A DNA stretch of 28,656 nucleotides from Folioceros fuciformis (taxonomy: Eukaryota > Anthocerotophyta > Anthocerotopsida > Anthocerotales): contig JBNGIO010005476.1 of NCBI GenBank assembly GCA_049999805.1, forward strand, positions 1 through 28,656, in the 5' to 3' direction. The notes below the pieces were generated by a model that saw only the letters and a list, made by a program, of their open reading frames with translations, did no database searches and was not told the origin of the DNA. This document shows, one piece after another, positions 1 to 8,672 of the stretch (position 1 is the first letter of the stretch; the number at the start of each line of letters is the position of its first letter). Made by a program: the position numbers and the translations under genes.

Positions 1-783
1 ACGCTCTTTGTCCCATTTTCTGATACGGAGGCCTGCTTATATTGCTCTTCTCTCTGCCTTTCTTTCTTACTTTTATTTCATCTCCGGCTTTCATCTCGAG
101 TCTCTCGGTTATAGTATGTACTGGAAGGAGTTTCCCATTTCCGCACGAGTGGCATAAATAAAGTTATTCCATTTGCAGGCCACCCCACGCATACAGCCAG
201 AAAACCTTACTTTTCTCTTTACGACGAAGTCGAGGGAAATGCGAACATGGAAGGGTTCCATCTCCCCCACTCGCCGCAGGTGGGCACAACTTGATGAAAA
301 TAGCAGAGCTGCGGGGACCGGGGTTGGCGTTCCTGCGGAACCTGCATGATAGGCGCAAAATCTGTTGGCAGGGAGGGCTGCGGGGCAGCAACGAGGGTCC
401 CGTGACCAGGTCCTGTCGACAACAAGTTCCGTTGGACACTTTTTTCCTCTGCCGTCCGGAGAAGGAGAGAGATGGGACATCGGAAGTAGCGGAGCCAGTG
501 GGCCTTCCCGGCTGGCAACAGCTCCAGTTCCAGATTTCCAGCTCCAACTCCAGCTTCAGCCCCCTGTACAGTCGACAGCACAGTTGCAGCCCCGGTGGCT
601 GCAGTGGCAGCGGCAGGCCCGCTCCGAACCCGCCAATCTTGACAGCTTGTCCCCGGCAAAGGAGGGCGCACATTTCATGACCAGGGACGCGATGCGATCG
701 GCTCTCCACTGCTGGACTGCGATATTCGGAACCGGACATTGGCCCGGGATCAGATCTCCTGGGCCCTGATTGGCTGACATGCA
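1..783. other. Non-coding stretch, no gene recognised
   Basis: Several open frames cross this stretch on both strands, but none resembles a known family, none has plausible exon structure, and they overlap one another. It could be the flank or untranslated end of a gene outside the window. I see no RNA gene in it. Confidence 0.5.
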
Positions 784-833
784 CCCATACCCATACCCAT
801 ATACCCATACCCATACCCATTCCCATTCCCATT
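784..833. repeat. Hexanucleotide microsatellite (CCCATA)n/(CCCATT)n
   Basis: Three CCCATA units, a TA interruption, two more CCCATA units, then three CCCATT units. The switch from CCCATA to CCCATT suggests a variant unit that was itself amplified. It is not the plant telomere repeat (CCCTAAA). Confidence 0.9.
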
Positions 834-891
834 CCCTTCAACCCCACCGCACATGTGCCACTTCCAACTACGGCACCTGTCAAGAGCGTTC

Positions 892-1199
892 AGGACTCCT
901 CCCTGCCATGGTTCAAGCTGGGCTGTCCTGCTGCGTCTCGATGAAGGAAAGGCAGGACTCCTCCCTACCATGGTTCAAGCTGGGCTGTCCTTCTGCGTCT
1001 CGATGAAGAAAAGGCAGGACTCCTCCCTACCATGGTTCAAGCTGGGCTGTACTGCTGCGTCTCGATGAGGGAAAGGCAGGACTCCTCCCTACCATGGTTC
1101 AAGCTGGGCTGTCCTGCTGCGTCTCGTGAAGGAAAAGCAGGACTCCTCCCTACCATGGTTCAAGCTGGGCTGTCCTGGCGCGTCTCGATGAAGGAAAGG
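892..1199. repeat. 62-bp minisatellite, five units
   Basis: Five head-to-tail units start at 892, 954, 1016, 1078 and 1139, each beginning AGGACTCCTCCCTACCATGG. The fourth unit is 61 bp and the others about 62 bp. Units differ by only a few substitutions, so the array is young or homogenised. The period is not a multiple of three, and the short open frames across it are incidental. Confidence 0.95.
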
Positions 1200-1835
1200 A
1201 ACTATCACCTCTTCTTCCCGGTAGATATTACGTGGTGTACCTACTCCAAGAAAATCACAGCACAGGAAAACATGGGAGGACGTTTCTGTGCATCTGGGAG
1301 AAGCCGGCGCATCCGAAAATGATGTTTCACATGTAGAGAGAGGGGAAACTGTAATGAGCACCTACCTGCGCCAGGTGTCGGCTCGTGTTTGCGCCCGCTC
1401 TGTTTGCCGGCTTCCTGCCGTATAGCTCCAGATGCCGCTGGCTCTAAGCAGGGTCGCGGCGCCAAGCACGGCCTCTGCCTTCACAGATTGATGAAAAGCC
1501 CACGTGACCATGTGCGACCATGCCGTACACGCCAAGACGGTTGTCCTCTACCAAAAGTGTATGTACATGTGGGGCTGCATGTGGCGTGTACGGGGGTACA
1601 TACGACGACCAAGTAACTCCTTGTGGAAGGCCTGTCTCCAATCTGCTGCTTTACGCGTGAGTGCGCGTGCTTGCGAGCCGGCGTGCGTGCGAGCATGCCG
1701 GCTCGCACGCACGCTGTCCATCGGTGGATGTCATGAAGCTAAAGGAGTGACGGGTGATACACCACGGCAGCGCTTGATGAAGATCACGGCTCGCAAAACA
1801 AAGATTGGTGCATGTTTCGGGACACGTATCATAGA
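1200..1835. other. Intergenic, no gene recognised
   Basis: This lies beyond the stop codon of the minus-strand RlmH-like gene and probably includes its 3' untranslated region. Short open frames are present but match nothing I recognise. The notable content is the inverted repeat at 1673-1714. Confidence 0.5.
1673..1714. repeat. GC-rich inverted repeat with two competing stems
   Basis: GCGTGCGTGCGAG (1681-1693) is the exact reverse complement of CTCGCACGCACGC (1702-1714), giving a 13-bp stem and an 8-nt loop. A second perfect stem pairs GCGAGCCGGC (1673-1682) with GCCGGCTCGC (1697-1706). The two stems share bases, so they exclude each other. The sequence lies just past the 3' end of the minus-strand gene. 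Confidence 0.8.
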
Positions 1836-3484
1836 TCAGTGGTGATACTTTTCTCCTCGAAGGATAGTCCATGCTCTGAGGCCATCAATTACACAGGCAA
1901 GGTAAAAACTGAAGCAGCGAACAAGGCAAAGGGAAAAGGAAACACGACAAGGGGAAAGGAGCCATAAAGGAGAAGGGAAAAGGAAAGCAAAGGGGAGCTG
2001 CTTGCCTGTAGATCTGCTCCACCAACACGATTCGAGCTACCTGGTGGTTAAGCACCATGGAAGAGAGCTTCAACACCAGGTTGGCTCGCGCGTGCATCTG
2101 AGGCCCGTGACCGTATGGCCCGCCTATACAGAACACTATGGACGACGCGCCCTGTAGAACCGTAGCAAAAGACTCTGGAATGAGACTGAGAATTTGGGAA
2201 AGCACAAAGATCGCAAGGCGATTAGGGTAAAGCACAACTATTGCAAGGAGATTAGGGTAAGGCATAAAGATTGCAAGGAGGTTAGCGTAAAGCATAAAGA
2301 TTGCAAGGAGATTAGGGGAAGGCACAAAGATTGCAAGGAGATTAGGGTCAGGCACAAAGACTGCGAGGAGATTAGGGTTAAGCTCAAAGCTTGCGAGGAG
2401 ATCAGGGCTAAGCTCAAAGCTTGCGAGGAGATCAGGGTAAAGCTCAAAGCTTGTGAGGAGATCATGGTAAAGCTCAAAGCTTGCGAGGAGATCAGGGTAA
2501 AGCTCAAAGCTTGCGAGGAGATCAGGGTAAACTCAAAGCTTGCGAGGAAATCAGGGTAAAGCTCAAAGCTTGCGAGGAGATCAGGGTAAAGCTCAAAGCT
2601 TGCGTGGGGGGTTAGGCACCGCAAAGACTGCAAGGAAAATTGGGGCAGACACGGAAACGGAAAGAAAAAGACTGACCCTGTCACCCGCATCTGCAATAGA
2701 TGTAGCAAGCTGCTCGGATGTCATGTCCTTCCCCCTCTCATCTAGCACCACAAGCTGGAGCAAGCCAGATCCGTGAACCAATGCACCTAGATGGCGGAAC
2801 GGTAGACAGGATCCCTTCCCTGAATGGCTCACATACCCAGTCTTTATTGGAGACAGCTCGCAGAACCTGCTCACCTTCAGAGCTGATCTGCGTCTCTATG
2901 TCACTGCACATCTTCCCGCCACGCCAACGGAATTAAGCACAATAGAATTCCAACATTACTACAGCCAGCCGATATGCTGTGCATGTGCAAACCTTGCCTT
3001 GTATTCTTAGGGTTAGACCGGATCTGAACCTCCTCGAAGCTACAGTAGCGCCGGATTTTCTCTCCAAAATCCAGCACCACATTCTCCACCGCAGAGTCCC
3101 GGTGCCTCCCCACGGTGATCAGCCGGATCGGGAGCGCTCTCTGCAGCCAGGGCAACATCACATCGATAAATCGCTGTGCGGTATTACTCAAACGCCCGCA
3201 TCCTCCAAATGTCCAGAATTACACACCCCGACTCACAGCTGCTCGAGCAAAGCTTCTCCGGACCTCACTTTCCTTCGTCTTGCCATCCTTTGCCGCTGGC
3301 TCCACACACCTCGGAAATCAGCACCCGGTCATCCATCCAGTTTCCGCTCCTCCTTCACAAACCAGCTCCAGCCATGTCGCGAACAAAGCTTCGGGTGTAA
3401 CGTACCTACAACAACCAATCCCCCACGCCTGCACAGCCCTGTCCTCCCAGGCCCGAGAAAATGCACCTCCGCCAAGACAGCCAT
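1836..3484 (-). CDS. rlmH: RlmH-type 23S rRNA pseudouridine methyltransferase, organelle-targeted (predicted)
   Basis: RlmH is a SPOUT-fold, SAM-dependent enzyme that N3-methylates the pseudouridine in helix 69 of bacterial-type 23S rRNA; plant homologues are nuclear genes expected to act in plastids or mitochondria. Proposed exons (minus strand): 3484-3406 and 3202-2998 (ALPIRLITVGRH, VQIRSNPKNT), 2903-2837 (ending NKDW), 2754-2677 (VVLDERGKDMTSEQLA, DAGDR), 2151-2006 (GASSIVFCIGGPYGHG, KLSSMVLNHQVA, VEQIY), 1875-1836 (AWTILRGEKYHH, stop). All junction phases agree and give about 204 residues. The SAM-knot motifs and C-terminal KYHH end match the family. Introns 2997-2904 and 2005-1876 need GC donors. 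The first exon, a basic and hydrophobic possible transit peptide, is the least certain; without it the first ATG is at 3156-3158, giving 163 residues, close to bacterial length. Intron 2676-2152 holds a minisatellite. Confidence 0.85.
2196..2640. repeat. 30-bp minisatellite inside an RlmH-gene intron
   Basis: About 13 full units run from 2221 to about 2610 with degenerate flanking units, consensus near ATCAGGGTAAAGCTCAAAGC followed by TTGCGAGGAG. Left-hand units use ATTAGGG and CACAAAGATTG, right-hand units ATCAGGG and CTCAAAGCTTG, so two subtypes spread separately. The unit at 2521 is 29 bp. Because the period is 30, open frames cross it on both strands, reading for example as KEIRVRHKDC repeats. 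These are by-products: the array lies wholly within intron 2676-2152. Confidence 0.92.
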
Positions 3485-3830
3485 CGATCCTCTCGCTCCT
3501 ACCTGCGAATTCCAAAACGTCTCCTGTTTGTGCCATCCGAACGCAGTCTGCACCTTCGGAATAAAATAAGTTACAATTATTGTGGTTACGTGAACCAGAA
3601 GCAGGATTTGGACCTAGGTTTCAGGCGTCGAGTGTCCACCAGCTTCCACAAAGCCACTGTGATGCGATTATCTTCATGTTCACCAGCACAGCTAACACAG
3701 TGCGTCGTACGATAATTCTTTTGAGTTAGAATGTGATTAGAATTGCATAGGGCTTAATATCACCCGGGTTAGGGCTTTTGGGACTGAAGCCCGACCGAAT
3801 GTCAGTTGCGGATCATCATCGTCGGGAGTC
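3485..3830. promoter_or_regulatory. Divergent intergenic region between RlmH-like gene and VPS26
   Basis: Only about 346 bp separate the proposed minus-strand RlmH start from the plus-strand VPS26 start, so both promoters and both 5' leaders must lie here, assuming the proposed first RlmH exon is right. No convincing TATA box is visible, which fits housekeeping genes. This is inferred from gene positions. Confidence 0.5.
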
Positions 3831-4124
3831 ATGCAGAATTTTCTGATCGGTGCGTTTGGTCCGCTGTGCACCATCTCGATCGACTTTGCGGACGGGGAGA
3901 CGCGCAAGCAGGTATCACTTCTGCTTCTGTGCCGGTATTCCAGCTGGTATCTGCTTTCTGCTGTATATTTCAGAGACTGATCTGCAAGCTGCCCTGTAAT
4001 GCAGGCCAGCATCAAGAAGGAAAATGGCCAAACTTCGTTGGTCCCGCTGTTTCAGGGCCAAGAGAGCGTGGTTGGAGAGGTAGGCTGCATACGTACACTG
4101 GAGTGGCGAGAAGAAGAGCAGGCT

Positions 4125-4155
<31 letters not shown>

Positions 4156-5783
4156 CTCGGGTCCAACATACCCTGATCTGGGTTCCTCTTTTTTGCCTTA
4201 CGTAGGTCCGAATTGATCCTCATCCTGGGAAGAAATTCGAGCACATGGGGGTGAAAATTGAGCTCCTGGGACAGATTGGTCGGTTTTGTTGTCCTGGACG
4301 TCATTTTCTCCTTGCTTTCTGAGTGGACACTGTTTGTAAATCTGATTTGTCTTTGGAATGTTTTGTAGAGCTGTATTTTGATCGAGGAAGTTTCTATGAT
4401 TTCACCTCCCTTGGTGAGATCTCATCAGAGAATTATCAATTTATCGCTGCTTGTGTTGTGAGTGAATCTGCACAACTAGCGGGTGTGAGAGTGAAGTTGT
4501 TCGATGGTTGTGCAGCACAGTGCTGGTTTCTGATAAGCAGGTGTCTGGCCTTGTGTAGTCCGGGAGCTTGATGTGCCAGGGGAAATTGCGGAAAGGAAGA
4601 TCTATCCTTTTGAGTTCTCCACAGTGGAGATGCAATACGAGTCATACAATGGTCAGAACGTGAGGCTCAGGTAGACTACGAAAATATTGTGTGGTCACAT
4701 CGGTCGTGCATATTAGGCATGCCCCAGGAGTGTCTGCCTCTATTGCTTGTTGCCACTTTTGAAGAGTGTCGAGCTCTGGCTCATGGATCAAGCTTGAGTC
4801 TGCTGCTAGAGCTGGTGGCCGGGCATGTCTCAGCCCCTTCGGTCACTCTTGTATCTAGTTATACTGGCACAGACTTATGGAGGAACTTGCAGGTATATCC
4901 TGAAGGTAACCATCAGTCGGAGCTATGCCTCAAACATTGTAGAATATAAGGACTTCTGGGTATGTTCAAATGCGACACTCAATTTCCGTATACTTACCCG
5001 CCTTGTTCCTGTGGTCGTATGCATTATAATTTTGCATTTACCTTGTCACTTTCAGGTTAGAAATTTCTCGCCCCCTCCTGAGATCAACAACAGCATCAAG
5101 GTCAGATGTTCAGCATTTAGTGACACGATTCTTCGTGCTGCTCAGTTTGCTGGAGCACTATGTATCTCAGATGATGGTTGCAGATGGAGGTCGGCATTGA
5201 GGATTGCTTGCATATTGAGTTTGAGTACAGCAAGAGCAAGTAAGACTGATTTCGACTTGAATACTAGTTGCACTATCTGTTGAGTCGAATGCCTGATTTT
5301 CAACACGATTATCTCTTCCACCAAATGTGCAGATATCATCTCAAAGATGTGATTGTTGGCAAGATCTACTTTTTACTGGTCCGGATAAAGATAAAGCACA
5401 TGGAGCTTGAGATTCGACGCCGTGAGTCCACAGGATCCGGGCCCAATACATACAATGAGAGTGAGACGCTAGCAAAGTATGAGATAATGGATGGCGCACC
5501 AGTGCGTGGTAACCACCCTGTGCTCAAGCTCTCTTCACTGTCTCCCCTCCTGGTAAGCAGACTTGCTGGTCCTGACTCTCAGTGTCATTTGTATCCTTGG
5601 CCAATGTTTACAGGCGAGTCCATACCGATCAGATTATTCTTGAGCCCGTACGACCTGACGCCTACATATCGTAACATCAACAACAAGTTCAGTGTGAAGT
5701 ATTACCTGAATTTGGTCCTTGTCGATGAGGAAGACAGGCGTTACTTCAAGCAGCAGGAAATCACGTTATACCGATGTGAATAG
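3831..5783 (+). CDS. VPS26: Vacuolar protein sorting 26 (retromer core subunit)
   Basis: VPS26 is the arrestin-fold subunit of the retromer core (VPS26-VPS29-VPS35), which recycles cargo such as vacuolar sorting receptors from endosomes. Ten exons with correct GT-AG borders: 3831-3911, 4005-4079, 4206-4278, 4369-4413, 4559-4670, 4893-4959, 5056-5100, 5184-5239, 5333-5508, 5614-5783. They sum to 900 nt, or 299 residues, against about 300 in Arabidopsis. Clear family blocks in order: MQNFLIGAFGPLCTISIDF, KKENGQTSLVPLF, KIELLGQIELYFDRG, FYDFTSL, ELDVPGEIAERKIYPFEFST, VEMQYESYNGQNVRLR, GIEDCLHIEFEYSKSKYHL, LEIRRRESTGSGPNTY, NINNKFSVKYYLNLVLVDEE, DRRYFKQQEITLYR. No break was found; the C-terminus ends RCE. 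Intron 2 holds a 29-T tract. Confidence 0.97.
4127..4155. repeat. Poly-T tract (29 T) in VPS26 intron 2
   Basis: An uninterrupted run of 29 T lies 50 bp upstream of the exon 3 acceptor at 4205. It may extend the polypyrimidine tract. No retroposon body or target duplication is visible beside it. Length is prone to sequencing error. Confidence 0.9.
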
Positions 5784-6881
5784 ATTTCCGTGGGCAGCCT
5801 CGTGAATGCTCGTAAATCTTCAACTCCTAGGTGAGCTTTTTGTTGTTCAGATGGTCGCGGGGAGGGTGGTCCAAATTGTCTCGCTATCAGGCTCCGCGGC
5901 AAAACTCTAGGTTGTGTGGCGAGTTGAGTAACCATGACGGGGGTTAAGACCAACTAATATTTAGAGTGATGGGTAGGTCGGCTAGTAGAACTATTCACTC
6001 ACTGAAATTGGAATCAATTTCTGATATTGTATTCTATCTGTTTGTCAAGTCTGGTAAGGTGTCAGAGGCTTTCATGTCAAAAATCTTCATCTTCGTTTAT
6101 GAAGCGCGAAGGACACGGATGTCAAGTCCACACCCTTGGTTCAAACATGAAGGCACGTTCCACCAGAGCTCCATCTGCTTTGAACGCATCCAACTCTGTC
6201 CATTCAGAAGGTGACTTGCTCAAGAATCCACCCCACGTCGTTGAGACGAGATCACGAATTCCTGCAACTACGAACACAGCGCGCTATAAGCTGACGATCT
6301 AGACTGGTGCACTGACTGTTCTTTCGTCTGCGAGCGCTTTGGGATTTTCGATCTGTTTCACACACGACCAGTGCATACAACCCACTTGTGGATCCAATCC
6401 GAGAAAACACGAAGTGTTCGGGATGGCTGCCCATGAATTTGGGAAGATGGGTCTCAGCCAGAAAATGTGGGTGAACATGTGTGTATATTTTGGTTCAAAC
6501 CAATTTTCCGTTCTATGCAAGTGTACAAGTCTGATCTCGAGGAGCCCTGAGAAGCTGGAGGCCAGGCTCCTTCAGGCTACATATGTTGCGTTTCACCTAC
6601 CCGATGGCTTTGATCTGAAGTGTACAAAGGAGTAGTTCAGGAACTGGCACCCACTGATGTCGTCAACAATACCCAGATTGGGTGTTTGGAGATCTACTTC
6701 TTGTTGCAGTCACAGACACTGCTCCCAAAGGTATTCTGATCGAGGGTGATTTATAAGATCTCGATATGGCAGAATTCTAGAGATGGAAGGATTCCAGAGA
6801 TGGTAGGATCTCGGCATTGTGATTTGAAGGTCTATAGATGAGATAATGAGAGTGGTTTTCCAGGGCAGAGCTGAAAAAACG
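5784..6881. other. Intergenic between VPS26 and TMEM41-like gene
   Basis: It should contain the VPS26 3' untranslated region and the promoter of the next gene. Open frames such as 6339-6635 match no family I know, and I found no exon-like blocks of VPS26 or TMEM41 in it. Confidence 0.5.
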
Positions 6882-8158
6882 ATGGCCGGAAGAGCGTCTG
6901 TTCCAACTGCGCAGACCAGCTCGTCCAGTAGTGATGTCGAGACGCAGCAAGAAGCTGATGGCGTCAGCGAGTTTACTGTTACGAGGAAGGAGGTCTTGGG
7001 AGTGTGTTTATTGGTTACGGCGTTTGGCCTCGTACTGGGTGCCTTGTATTTTACCATGCCATCGCTGGACTACAGCGTATTGAAGATTCCACGCAGCATT
7101 CCAGAGCTTCAAACTATGAAGTAAGCGACAGAGGAATTGTGTGCACGATGAGTGGTGAAGGAAAGCGATGTTGATGTTGAGCTGGTGATGCCCTAGAGTT
7201 GTCTAGACTAGACTGTTGTGCGTATTGATGCAGGTCATGAACACTACATGGTCCGCGCATGCAGAACCAACTTGGCTTGTGTTTGATGGGGTGGACGTTT
7301 GACCAATCTGTAGGGAGTACCTGAGTTCTTACGCTCAAGATTACCCCGTCCAGATGGTGCTCGGATACACGGCCATATACGTATTGATGCAAACTTTCAT
7401 GATTCCTGGAACCATATGTTTGTCACTCCTCGGCGGAGCTCTGTTTGGGTTCGTTCCAGCCCTTTTCATGGTAGTTGGCGCAGCCACTGCTGGTGCATCG
7501 GCTTGCTACTTTTTGTCCTTGCAGATCGGCGGGCCGATTGTGTATCGGCTATGGCCTGATAGATTGACGTATCTTCGAAACGAGGTATTTTCTCAATCCC
7601 TCAACCCGGATTTCATGTTGGAGGATGTTCTGGAGAGCTTGATCAGTACTAGATCTACCATGTTTCTGGGTTTAAGGGTTCTCATGTGACTCACAACTCC
7701 ACATGTCGTCCTCTCCAGGTAAGAAAACGGAAGAGTAAGCTTCTTAATTACATGCTGTTTCTGAGACTCACCCCAACTCTCCCAAACACTTTCGTCAACT
7801 TCTCTTCGCCCATCGTGGGCATTCCGTTTCCAACCTTCCTCTTGGCAACAATGATTGGTCTTATTCCCGGGTCCATTGTCAGCGTGAGGGTAAGAAGACA
7901 CTCCTGATCTCGTAATTCGTGCTTTGGCTGCTCCTTCTACAGCTGCCCCGTGGAAACAGCTATGTAAACCTCTGATCACACTTGGTGAATTGGCAGGCTG
8001 GGCTTACTCTTGGCGAGCTGGCGTCCTTCAACGATCTGTGTAAACCGACGACACTGTTTACCTTCTTGCTCATCGGATTGCTGGCCATTATCCGTACTTT
8101 CCTCTCAGGAAAGGACGACACGCAGACGGAACCCGATGTTAAGAACCGGATCTCCTGA
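6882..8158 (+). CDS. TMEM41-like VTT-domain (SNARE-associated Golgi / DedA family) membrane protein
   Basis: VTT-domain proteins of the TMEM41/VMP1/DedA superfamily are multi-pass ER or Golgi membrane proteins; the animal members TMEM41B and VMP1 are lipid scramblases used in autophagosome formation. Four exons: 6882-7120, 7314-7584, 7719-7889, 7997-8158, all GT-AG and phase-consistent, giving 280 residues. Visible features: a Ser-rich cytosolic N-terminus, a first membrane helix (LGVCLLVTAFGLVLGALYF), the block MQTFMIPGTICLSLLGGALF, GASACYFLS, the signature LRLTPTLPNTFVNFSSPIVG, then GLIPGSIVSVRAGLTLGEL and a last helix. It resembles Arabidopsis At1g71940-type proteins as I recall them. The ATG at 6882 (A at -3, G at +4) is preferred over 6846. 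No defect seen. Substrate in plants is inferred only. Confidence 0.93.
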
Positions 8159-8672
8159 AACTTGATTTGAGGAGGGGCCCCTGTTGAACGGAGGTTGCGC
8201 CGCTCTGGTTGCTGACGGGAGGCGATCGACCTACTTGAATACGTCGTACTTTCCGTTGTGTACTGGAGCAACTGGAGTTGTTCCTCGTGTTGGAACTGTG
8301 CATTTTGTATTTTGTAAAGATTCTGTGGGAATCCCCCAAATTCGGCTCTTCCTCCTGATAATCCTTTTAGCACTGGTTTTTTTATTGGGTGTCATGAACT
8401 ACCAGGATTTTCCACGTTTCCTGTTAAAGGACCGATGAACTGGCTAGAAGGTGCTGTCAAGCCTCCTTTGGTAGATGTTTCCACGCAGAGTGTGTCAAAG
8501 TTGCTCCTTTGCGGGCTATGGTGCCCTGGTATGGTGTTGAGAGATCGTTTCTGTGTTGTGATGAGGGCTAACAGCCTCGTGCCTGTGATTGTGAGTCTTG
8601 GGTTTCTGTGAGGTGGGACGTGGGTGTCAGAACAGCTGGATTTGCATTTGCTTCAGGCCGTTGCTATCCGGA
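8159..8672. other. Intergenic: TMEM41-like 3' end and receptor-kinase promoter
   Basis: No coding block is recognisable here. The stretch is expected to hold the 3' untranslated region of the preceding gene and the promoter and leader of the kinase. No TATA box is convincing. Confidence 0.5.

Noticed and set aside
784-833. Interstitial telomere repeat
   Set aside because: Units are CCCATA and CCCATT, not CCCTAAA.
164-883. Long minus-strand open frame of 239 codons
   Set aside because: It runs through the hexanucleotide repeat (GMGMGM, VWVWV), overlaps open frames on the other strand and matches no family.
2194-2559. Plus-strand repeat protein with KEIRV-type decapeptides
   Set aside because: It is the minisatellite inside an intron of the minus-strand RlmH-like gene; the antisense frames are equally open.
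2979-3569. Plus-strand open frame of 196 codons
   Set aside because: It is antisense to conserved RlmH-like coding exons and has no recognisable domains.
4127-4155. Poly-A tail of a minus-strand retroposon
   Set aside because: No element body or target duplication borders the T run; it lies within a VPS26 intron.
6339-6635. Possible small gene between VPS26 and the TMEM41-like gene
   Set aside because: No similarity or exon signals were found; it may be untranslated sequence.
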